From positions 1 through 7,250 of the forward strand of contig CAYURA010000036.1 in NCBI GenBank assembly GCA_964446775.1: DNA of 7,250 bases. Reading direction: 5' to 3'. Shown here one piece after another: positions 1 to 5,556 of this stretch. This DNA comes from GCA-002841655 sp964446775. GTDB taxonomy: Bacteria; Patescibacteriota; Patescibacteriia; Patescibacteriales; UBA12465. How positions within the stretch are numbered: position 1 is the stretch's first letter; each line of letters begins with the position of its first letter. Under the pieces are notes generated by a model, which was not told the DNA's origin, made no database searches, and was given only the letters and a program-made list of their open reading frames with translations. Position numbers and translations under genes: made by a program.

Positions 1-968
1 CCACCATCATTATTCTTTCCTTCCATTGAACGAAACTTATATAATTTAAATACTTTAGCATTTTTTCCTAATCTATTTTGTGTAAAAAATATGCCACCAT
101 GACTATCTAATTTAATAATAATAGCAATAATTGGCCAAAAGGGAAGTGTAATAATAAAGAGTATGGTGGCAAATATTTTATCAAAGATATTCTTTAAAGC
201 ATCAAAGTAGTTTTTCTCTCCTTCTTTTAAATTATCTAGAAACCAATTGACATTAATACTCTCTACCGGCACTTTAGCATGTATTTGTTCATAGAAATCT
301 TCATAGGAGATGAAGCTAACTCGATGTTGTAGTAGTTTAAAGAGGGTCTCTTGTAGCTCTTGTTTAAGGCTATAGTTATTGTTAATGAGAATTAGCCTAA
401 TATTATCTTTCTTGATACTTGCTTCCAGTTCAGTTAATTCTGGACTTTCTTTAAAAACAATCACACTCTTGTAGCCTAATCCTGGTCTATTCTCTAAACT
501 TTTAATTAGCTCTTCAATTCTAGTATCATAGCCAATCACAGCTAACTTATTTTGCCAATTATCAGAACTAATGAGCCAATAGGCAATTCTTCGCCAAATA
601 AGGAAAAAGAAGATGGAAAGAAGGGTAAAAATAATTAAATTGGTTTTTGGAGTGATATCAATTCTGGGATAGGCGTAGAAATAGATAATTGAGAGGAGGG
701 AAGCAATGATAACACTGCTAATAGTTTTTTTGACGAATAATCTAGCTGAAGCCATTTGTCTTAGGCTATAGAGATTATTAATATAGAAAACTAAGATAAA
801 TATAAAAAAGACGCCACCAAAATAAAACCAATGGTTGCGCCAAAAGGGACTAATGCCATCTATATTATCAATGAGGCGATAGCGGATAAAAAGAGTAGTG
901 GCTAGGGCCACGTGCAGAACAATAATATCGCCAATTAGAAAAAAGAATTTTTTAAGCTTGTAATCCAT
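1..968 (-). CDS. Membrane sugar-phosphate transferase (WcaJ/WbaP-type polyprenyl glycosylphosphotransferase), N-terminal part
   Basis: This is a partial gene running off the left edge; 322 complete codons are visible. The family transfers a hexose-1-phosphate from a nucleotide sugar to undecaprenyl phosphate at the cytoplasmic membrane, the first step of exopolysaccharide or capsule repeat synthesis. The translation shows four hydrophobic segments at about residues 7-29, 46-65, 83-101 and 111-133. A soluble Rossmann-like domain follows at about 140-230 (it begins KLAVIGYD). A further membrane-dipping helix lies at about 258-285. The transferase domain then begins with the family hallmark KLDSHGGIFFTQNRLGKNAK and KLYKFRSM at 286-315. 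The catalytic Asp-Glu pair normally follows the FRSM motif and lies outside the window, so activity cannot be judged. The ATG at 968 is chosen because the first membrane helix follows directly and a promoter ends only a few bases upstream. No Shine-Dalgarno sequence is seen. The sugar specificity is not readable from this part. Confidence 0.9.
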   Translation of the reverse strand, partial: MDYKLKKFFFLIGDIIVLHVALATTLFIRYRLIDNIDGISPFWRNHWFYFGGVFFIFILVFYINNLYSLRQMASARLFVKKTISSVIIASLLSIIYFYAYPRIDITPKTNLIIFTLLSIFFFLIWRRIAYWLISSDNWQNKLAVIGYDTRIEELIKSLENRPGLGYKSVIVFKESPELTELEASIKKDNIRLILINNNYSLKQELQETLFKLLQHRVSFISYEDFYEQIHAKVPVESINVNWFLDNLKEGEKNYFDALKNIFDKIFATILFIITLPFWPIIAIIIKLDSHGGIFFTQNRLGKNAKVFKLYKFRSMEGKNNDG

Positions 969-982
969 AGAAGTATATCTAA

Positions 983-1011
983 ATAATAGCAATATGATTT
1001 GATAAAAGCAA
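983..1011 (-). promoter_or_regulatory. Extended -10 promoter for the sugar transferase, giving a very short leader
   Basis: On the minus strand, TTGCTT (1011-1006) is followed after exactly 17 bases by TATTAT (988-983). TGC immediately upstream of the -10 box gives an extended -10 element. Transcription would start near 976, only about 8 bases before the ATG at 968, so the mRNA would be nearly leaderless. The match is by eye to the sigma-70 consensus. Confidence 0.6.
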
Positions 1012-1059
1012 TTAATTTAGAGAAAAACATTGATAAGATTGATGTAGTTTTGCTTTGTA

Positions 1060-1099
1060 TATGTCAATAATCTACAAATATTTGTAGATTATTGATATA
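1060..1099. promoter_or_regulatory. Perfect 32-bp palindrome, probable operator
   Basis: Bases 1064-1079 (TCAATAATCTACAAAT) are followed with no spacer by their exact reverse complement at 1080-1095. After one mismatch (1063/1096) the symmetry continues for three more pairs, to 1060 and 1099. The last bases of the right arm are part of the TTGATA -35 box of the promoter for the ATPase gene, so a protein bound here would block or reposition RNA polymerase. The site lies upstream of both divergent promoters and should not be in either transcript, so a DNA-level role is more likely than an RNA hairpin. No T-tract follows it, which argues against a terminator. No regulator gene is visible in the window. 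Confidence 0.65.
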
Positions 1100-1120
1100 G
1101 ATATGAATATTTGCTATATT
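1092..1120 (+). promoter_or_regulatory. Extended -10 promoter of the ATPase/RloB-like operon
   Basis: TTGATA (1092-1097) and TATATT (1115-1120) are separated by exactly 17 bases. TGC at 1112-1114 makes an extended -10. The predicted transcription start is near 1127, leaving a leader of about 23 nt before the ATG at 1150. The -35 box overlaps the right arm of the palindrome, consistent with negative control. Confidence 0.65.
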
Positions 1121-1149
1121 TTAAGTAGATTAAATAATTTATTAAATAT

Positions 1150-2364
1150 ATGATTCATTCTTTTTCTTGTAAGAATTTTTATTCTTTCAAAGAGCTCACC
1201 ACAATAGACTTTAGTGTGAATGAAAAAGCGCCAAAAAATGATGCCTATTTTACCGCGCTTTCAGGCACTCGGCTCGCTAAGATTGAGACAGTAATCGGAG
1301 CCAATGCATCAGGCAAAACAAATTTATTAAAAATTTTACCATTTTTGAAATGGTTGGTAGTCAATTCTTTTAACATCCCACCTGACTTAAAGTTACCAAT
1401 TAAGCCTTTTCTGTTTGGGGCAGATAAAAATCAAGCTTCGGAATTATCAGTGGAATTTGAGATTGAAGGTAGCATCTATTTATATAAATTTATTCTTAAT
1501 GAAAAGCGGATTATTTCAGAAGAATTGAGGATAAAGAATAAAAGTAAGGAGAAACTAACCTCTAAAAAGATATTCTCTCGTCAGTGGAACGAAGATAGCT
1601 CTAAATATGATTTAGATGATAAAAAGTTTAATTTACCTAAAGAGTTTATTAATTCTCTACGTGAGAATGCCAGCGTAATTAGTCTTGCCTCTCGTTTTAG
1701 TCATACAGAAAGTTTAAAAATATTTCATTTTTGGCAAAACATTGAAACTAATGTTATTGAGGCGGGGTGGATTGGTGATCATCTGTTGCCCAATGCTAGC
1801 CAACAGCTAATTGATGCTTTTGATTTTTTTAGTGAAGAAGAAAATAAGATAATTAAGAAAGAGGCTGAAAAACTATTATCTCAATTTGATCTTGGTTTAG
1901 ATTCTTTTGAAATAGAGAAAGAAAAAAAAGAGGGGCGTTTAAATATTAATGTAAAGATTACTCATTCCTTCCATGATCAGAAAGAGTATTTGGCTATGCA
2001 ATATGAGTCGTCTGGCACCAAACAGCTCTTTGTTTTGCTGAAAACTATTTTATTTGTGTTGAAAAATGGAGGAGTAGCTATTTTAGATGAGTTTGATGTT
2101 AATTTACATCCAGAAATAATCTTAGCTTTATTTGACTTATTTATTCAACCAGAAACAAACCCTAAAAATGCTCAACTTTTATTTAGTAGTCACAGTCATC
2201 AGATTTTAAGTAAGTTGGATAAATACCAAATTATATTAACAGAGAAAAATAAGAATGGTGAGAGTGAAGCTTGGCGCTTAGACGAGGTCGGGGGTGTCCG
2301 CCCTGATGATAATTATTATGCAAAATATATTGCTGGCGCCTATGGTGCAATACCTAAGCTTTAG
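1150..2364 (+). CDS. ABC-like AAA ATPase, RloA/AbiLi type (candidate defence ATPase)
   Basis: A 404-residue protein of the ATP-binding family that includes RloA, AbiLi and OLD-like ATPases. The N-terminus (SCKNFYSFKE) is the usual first strand-turn of this SMC/RecF-like fold. Walker A is GANASGKT at residues 50-57. The ABC-type signature is ESSGTKQLF at 286-294. Walker B is VAILDEFD at 309-316 with catalytic Glu314. A conserved LHPEI follows, and the switch histidine is in FSSHSH (His348). The C-terminal VRPDDNYYAKYIAGAYGAIP resembles the conserved tail of ATPases encoded beside RloB proteins. All nucleotide-binding motifs are intact, so the ATPase should be functional. The middle (about 110-280) is the variable insertion typical of the family. 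It is followed after 3 nt by the RloB-like gene, which implies co-transcription. In related pairs the ATPase is thought to sense infection and control a TOPRIM effector; that role here is inferred. The ATG lacks a Shine-Dalgarno sequence. Confidence 0.85.
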   Translation: MIHSFSCKNFYSFKELTTIDFSVNEKAPKNDAYFTALSGTRLAKIETVIGANASGKTNLLKILPFLKWLVVNSFNIPPDLKLPIKPFLFGADKNQASELSVEFEIEGSIYLYKFILNEKRIISEELRIKNKSKEKLTSKKIFSRQWNEDSSKYDLDDKKFNLPKEFINSLRENASVISLASRFSHTESLKIFHFWQNIETNVIEAGWIGDHLLPNASQQLIDAFDFFSEEENKIIKKEAEKLLSQFDLGLDSFEIEKEKKEGRLNINVKITHSFHDQKEYLAMQYESSGTKQLFVLLKTILFVLKNGGVAILDEFDVNLHPEIILALFDLFIQPETNPKNAQLLFSSHSHQILSKLDKYQIILTEKNKNGESEAWRLDEVGGVRPDDNYYAKYIAGAYGAIPKL

Positions 2365-2367
2365 TAT

Positions 2368-2655
2368 ATGTCTAGAACGAACCCTGATAAAAAAAAGAGG
2401 CGCACAGCTAATAGAACTCTATTATTTTTTGGTGAGGGAATGAATGAGGCGATATTTTTAAAACATTTAAGAAAAATGTATTGCGGGGATGTTAATTTAG
2501 CGATTACTATAAAAAAGGGGAAGGGCGGCGACCTGGTAAATATTGTACTTGATGTTAATAAAGTTCCTGGAGCATTTGATCGACGAATCGTTTTATTGGA
2601 TAATGATAAATCTAAGAATGCCTATATTTATATTTTTTATACTCAAATTAGATAA
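2368..2655 (+). CDS. RloB/AbiLii-like TOPRIM-type protein, C-terminally truncated
   Basis: A 95-residue product beginning 3 nt after the ATPase stop codon. After a basic N-terminus (KKKRR, residues 8-12) it shows the start of an RloB-type TOPRIM-like fold. TLLFFGEGMNEAIFLKHLRK carries the conserved acidic residue (Glu23), the next strand is followed by a glycine-rich turn (GKGGDLV, 51-57), and a second acidic motif is IVLLDNDK (Asp78, Asp80). RloB-family proteins as I know them are about twice this length and continue with a helix and a Pro-Cys-x-Glu type motif. Here the reading frame changes to low-complexity YIYIFYTQIR and stops. I read the other two forward frames across 2581-2700 and found no continuation, so this looks like a deletion or replaced 3' end rather than a simple frameshift. 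It may be inactive or a shortened variant. Family assignment is good; function as an effector is inferred from the pair. Confidence 0.7.
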   Translation: MSRTNPDKKKRRTANRTLLFFGEGMNEAIFLKHLRKMYCGDVNLAITIKKGKGGDLVNIVLDVNKVPGAFDRRIVLLDNDKSKNAYIYIFYTQIR

Positions 2656-2744
2656 AAAATTAAATAGTTAAGCTATTTCTTAATTATCTCATCTAAATAA
2701 TACTAATTTTCAAGTCTAGCTTATTTATTTTTAATAAGCGATAT

Positions 2745-2770
2745 AAAAATAGCCTTTTGGCTATTTTTTT
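2745..2770. terminator. Strong hairpin terminator after the RloB-like gene, bidirectional by sequence
   Basis: A perfect 10-bp stem AAAAATAGCC (2745-2754) / GGCTATTTTT (2759-2768) closes a TTTT loop, and the T-run extends to 2770. The A-run on the left gives the reverse strand a T-tract too. It lies about 90 bases after the stop codon at 2655 and just before the promoter of the next operon, so it separates the ATPase/RloB-like unit from the housekeeping genes. The intervening bases 2656-2744 are AT-rich with no gene that I can see. Confidence 0.85.
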
Positions 2771-2792
2771 GTTAGCCTACAATTTTTATCTA

Positions 2793-2801
2793 TGTTATAA
2801 T
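2793..2801 (+). promoter_or_regulatory. Extended -10 promoter of the holB-frr-rseP operon
   Basis: TGTTATAAT at 2793-2801 is a consensus TATAAT with the TGn extension. No good -35 box is present at the right distance (around 2772-2778), which is usual for extended -10 promoters. Transcription would start near 2808, leaving a leader of about 68 nt in which I see no clear structure. Confidence 0.55.
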
Positions 2802-2875
2802 ATAGCTAAATAAGAAATATAATTTAAGTATTATTAAGATTAGAGTTATTTTTTTTCGGGATACTCAGTAATTTT

Positions 2876-3871
2876 ATGAATAAAAGTTCCTGGCAATTGA
2901 ATTGGCCTTTAATTGGGCAAGATAAGGTGATTTCTTTTTTAGAGAAGAGTATTTTGGCTGATAAAGTAGTCCAGACCTATGTTTTTAGTGGGCCTAAGGA
3001 TTTGGGTAAGTCTAGTGTAGCTTCAGCTTTTGCTCGTAATTTGTGGCAGAAGGATTTGGGTGATAAAGAGGAAACTTTTAATTTAGATAGTTTTAGTAGT
3101 GATGTTTATGTTTTAGAGAAATTACTTGATAAGAGGCAGATTGGGATTGACCAAGTTAGAGATTTTAATGAAAGATTAGGCCTTAGTTCTTTCTTTAATT
3201 CCTATAAAATAGGGATAATTAAGGATGCTCAATATCTAGGTCAAGATGCTCAAAATGCATTGCTTAAAACTTTAGAAGAACCACGAGAAAAAGTTATTAT
3301 CATCCTGTTAACTGAAAATCATCAAAGCTTGCTTCCAACTATCATTTCTCGTAGCCAAGTATTATATTTTTATCCAACAAGTTACGATATTGTCTATAAT
3401 TATCTATTATCTAATTTAGAGATAGAGCGCTCTTTAGCTAAAGATCTAGCCGCCGCCGCTAGTGGTCGGCCCTTAAGAGCCTTAAAATGGGCTGAGGATA
3501 ATAATCTATATCAAGAGCTTATTCTAAAAGTATCTCAAGCCTTTGAGTTTATTAACTCTGATTTATCTGCTAGACTTAATATGATTGAAGAGATATTCGG
3601 GAAAAAGCCAGATAATGATTTAGTCTGGTCGTATATTGAGCAATGGGAGCTACTCTGGCGTGATGCTCTGCTCTTAAGTTTAGGTTTAAGTGATAGGCTT
3701 AGTTATCCTAATTATTTGAACAAGTGGCGAGACAAGATGAAGATTGAAGAGGGGAATGGCTATCATCAGCGATCAGTTAAGGCTCTGAAGAGCTTACAGC
3801 AAGCTAAGACATATTTAACAGGATCAATTAATTTAAAAAATATTTTAGAAAATTTAGCCTTTCATTTTTAA
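2876..3871 (+). CDS. holB: DNA polymerase III delta' subunit (clamp loader ATPase-like)
   Basis: A 331-residue clamp-loader subunit of the HolB/DnaX fold, which helps load the sliding clamp at replication forks. The N-terminus (NWPLIGQDKVISFLEKSI) is the usual opening of the family. The P-loop is GPKDLGKS at residues 39-46. IIKDAQYL (114-121) stands in for Walker B. NALLKTLEEP (127-136) and TIISRSQ (155-161) are the family's most recognisable motifs; the last is the SRC-type arginine-finger motif with Ser replacing Cys. The helical domain is seen in ASGRPLRALKWAE (about 195-207). The four-cysteine zinc module common in gamma and delta' proteins is missing; the stretch at about 57-80 has no cysteine. 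Walker B lacks the catalytic acidic pair, so it probably does not hydrolyse ATP, as for many delta' proteins. No tau/gamma C-terminal extension is present, which favours delta' over DnaX. The start ATG is preceded by AATTTT instead of a Shine-Dalgarno sequence. Confidence 0.88.
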   Translation: MNKSSWQLNWPLIGQDKVISFLEKSILADKVVQTYVFSGPKDLGKSSVASAFARNLWQKDLGDKEETFNLDSFSSDVYVLEKLLDKRQIGIDQVRDFNERLGLSSFFNSYKIGIIKDAQYLGQDAQNALLKTLEEPREKVIIILLTENHQSLLPTIISRSQVLYFYPTSYDIVYNYLLSNLEIERSLAKDLAAAASGRPLRALKWAEDNNLYQELILKVSQAFEFINSDLSARLNMIEEIFGKKPDNDLVWSYIEQWELLWRDALLLSLGLSDRLSYPNYLNKWRDKMKIEEGNGYHQRSVKALKSLQQAKTYLTGSINLKNILENLAFHF

Positions 3872-3875
3872 TTTT

Positions 3876-4991
3876 ATGAAAAAGATTAAACTATTATTAG
3901 TCTTCGCTTTACTAGGTCTGTCTCTATCGGCCTGTACTATTTCAGTCGGTTCTAAGTCTGCCATCAATACTAGCGATGGTGGTTTATGGGCCAGTGGAGA
4001 TAGGGGTAAAACTTGGAAGCAAGTTTCGCAAATTCCAACCGTTACTGGTAAAGCAGGGAGTATTGGTGGAACAGACATTTATAGCCTTGAAATTGATCCT
4101 CAGGACAGTCAGACGGTATATTTAGGTACAGCGGCTCATGGAATGTTTTATACCTATAATATTGCTGATGGCTGGTGGCCAGTTAAAGCTTTGGGCCAAT
4201 CTAATATTACTGACATTAAAGTTGACCCTAAGAATAAATGTGTGATTTACACAGCTATTACCAATCGACTATTACGCTCAAATGACTGCGGGCGCACTTG
4301 GCAACAGGTGTATTATGATAATAATCCTGAGGTAGCTGTGACTAGTATTGCGATTGATCATTATAATAGTGATAATGTCTATATTTCCACTTCTCGAGGA
4401 GAAATAATTAAGAGTATTGATCAAGGTATTTCTTGGCGTACTATAAAAAGATTAGGCACTGAGGTGATAAAGAAATTATTAATCTATCCTCAAGATAGCC
4501 GCCTCATTTTTGTAGCTACAAATAATAATAGAATTTATAGCTTTAGATCCAATACCATTACCAATGTAAATGATCCAAAAAATATTGAAAGTAATTTTTC
4601 AGTTAGTGATTGGCGGGACCTCGGAGATGTCTTAAGTGACTTTAAATTAGGAGATCTCTTTAGAGATATTATTGTCTCATCAAATGATGGTGTTCTGCTC
4701 CTAGCTACATCTAGAGGTATTGTTCGCTCACCTGATCAAGGAATTACTTGGGAAAGTATTGATTTGCTTCCAGACGAGAAAGACGCTATTATAAATGCAA
4801 TTGCTATTAGTCCAAAAAATTCACAAGAGATATACTATGTGACTAATACAGCCTTCTTTGGTTCAACAGATGGTGGGGTTAGCTGGTCAACCAAGAAATT
4901 AAGCACTAGTCGTATTGGCTGGAAATTGAAGGTTAATTATGAGAATACTGACCTTATATATCTCGGCACGAGGTTAATACAAACTAAATAA
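3876..4991 (+). CDS. BNR/Asp-box repeat lipoprotein (Ycf48-like beta-propeller)
   Basis: A 371-residue exported lipoprotein. The N-terminus has a basic start (MKKIK), a hydrophobic core and the lipobox LSAC with the modified Cys at residue 20. No Asp follows the Cys, so membrane retention or surface location cannot be told from that rule. The mature part carries five Asp-box motifs of the S-x-D-x-G-x-T/S-W type, ending at W47, W142, W187, W292 and W337: SGDRGKTW, SNDCGRTW, SIDQGISW, SPDQGITW and STDGGVSW. Each is preceded by a blade strand of the form IYxGT or VYISTSRG. This is the pattern of sialidase-like or Ycf48-like beta-propellers. The family is often annotated as a photosystem II assembly factor, but nothing here is photosynthetic, and no sialidase catalytic residues can be assigned. 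Two cysteines (122 and 138) could form a disulfide. It starts 4 nt after the holB stop codon, so it is translated from the same mRNA. Its ligand or substrate is unknown. Confidence 0.82.
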   Translation: MKKIKLLLVFALLGLSLSACTISVGSKSAINTSDGGLWASGDRGKTWKQVSQIPTVTGKAGSIGGTDIYSLEIDPQDSQTVYLGTAAHGMFYTYNIADGWWPVKALGQSNITDIKVDPKNKCVIYTAITNRLLRSNDCGRTWQQVYYDNNPEVAVTSIAIDHYNSDNVYISTSRGEIIKSIDQGISWRTIKRLGTEVIKKLLIYPQDSRLIFVATNNNRIYSFRSNTITNVNDPKNIESNFSVSDWRDLGDVLSDFKLGDLFRDIIVSSNDGVLLLATSRGIVRSPDQGITWESIDLLPDEKDAIINAIAISPKNSQEIYYVTNTAFFGSTDGGVSWSTKKLSTSRIGWKLKVNYENTDLIYLGTRLIQTK

Positions 4992-4997
4992 AAAGAT

Positions 4998-5552
4998 ATG
5001 AATAATTTTGTTAAAGACAATCAAAAAAAATTTGATCAAGTTCTTGATTTCTTCAAAAGTGATATTGCTAGTCTACGGACTGGAAGAGCTAATCCAGGGG
5101 TTTTAGATAGAGTTCAAATTAATGCTTATGGTGTTTTAAATCCAATTAATGCAGTCGCTAATATTAGCGTGGCTGATTCCCACAGTATTACTTTAAGCCC
5201 TTGGGATAAGGGGATAAGTAAAGAAATTGAAAAAACAATAATTGAGGCAGACCTTGGCTTTGGCGTAGTTAATGAAGGAGATAAAATCCGTTTAATAGTC
5301 CCAAGATTAACTGAAGAGACTCGTAAAGAAACGGTGAAGAAACTAAATGATAAGATGGAAAAAGTTAGAATTAGTTTGCGTCAGGTACGTGAAGATTTAA
5401 AAACAGAAATAGAAGAGGCAGAAGAGAACAAAGACATTGCTGAGGATGATAAATTTAGATTAATCAAAGAACTAGATGAAATGATTAGTGATAAGAACGA
5501 TGAATTAAAAGAAATTAGAGATAAAAAAGAGCAAGATATAATGGATATTTAA
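4998..5552 (+). CDS. frr: Ribosome recycling factor
   Basis: A 184-residue protein of the expected length (E. coli has 185). RRF acts in the cytoplasm with EF-G to split the post-termination ribosome for a new round of translation. LRTGRANPGVLD (26-37) is the strongest signature and belongs to domain I. The small beta domain follows (YGVLNPINAVANISV, then LSPWDKG at 66-72). VPRLTEETRK (101-110) leads back to the long helices. The helical arm keeps the conserved basic cluster RISLRQVRED (124-133), which includes the arginines that contact 23S rRNA. The KDIAEDDKFRLIKELDE segment ends with the C-terminal helix. The start lies 6 nt after the lipoprotein stop codon; upstream AAAAGAT is at best a very weak ribosome binding site. 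No pyrH or tsf is adjacent, unlike in many bacteria. Confidence 0.97.
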   Translation: MNNFVKDNQKKFDQVLDFFKSDIASLRTGRANPGVLDRVQINAYGVLNPINAVANISVADSHSITLSPWDKGISKEIEKTIIEADLGFGVVNEGDKIRLIVPRLTEETRKETVKKLNDKMEKVRISLRQVREDLKTEIEEAEENKDIAEDDKFRLIKELDEMISDKNDELKEIRDKKEQDIMDI

Positions 5553-5556
5553 TTTT

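Noticed and set aside
1062..1067. TTGACA on the minus strand in the left arm of the palindrome as a -35 box
   Set aside because: No -10-like hexamer lies 16-18 bases downstream (the site reads CATCAA); the TTGCTT/TATTAT pair at 1011-983 is a much better promoter for the minus-strand gene.
1060..1099. Palindrome as a transcription terminator
   Set aside because: It has no loop, no GC-rich stem and no T-tract, and it lies upstream of both divergent promoters, so neither transcript should contain it.
2600..2700. Frameshifted continuation of the RloB-like gene
   Set aside because: The other forward frames read low-complexity Phe/Ile/Leu/Lys sequence or early stops, with no conserved C-terminal motif.
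3854..4078. Minus-strand open frame of 74 codons
   Set aside because: It lies antisense to the end of holB and the start of the lipoprotein, both with strong family evidence; its proline-rich translation matches no family I recognise and it has no promoter.
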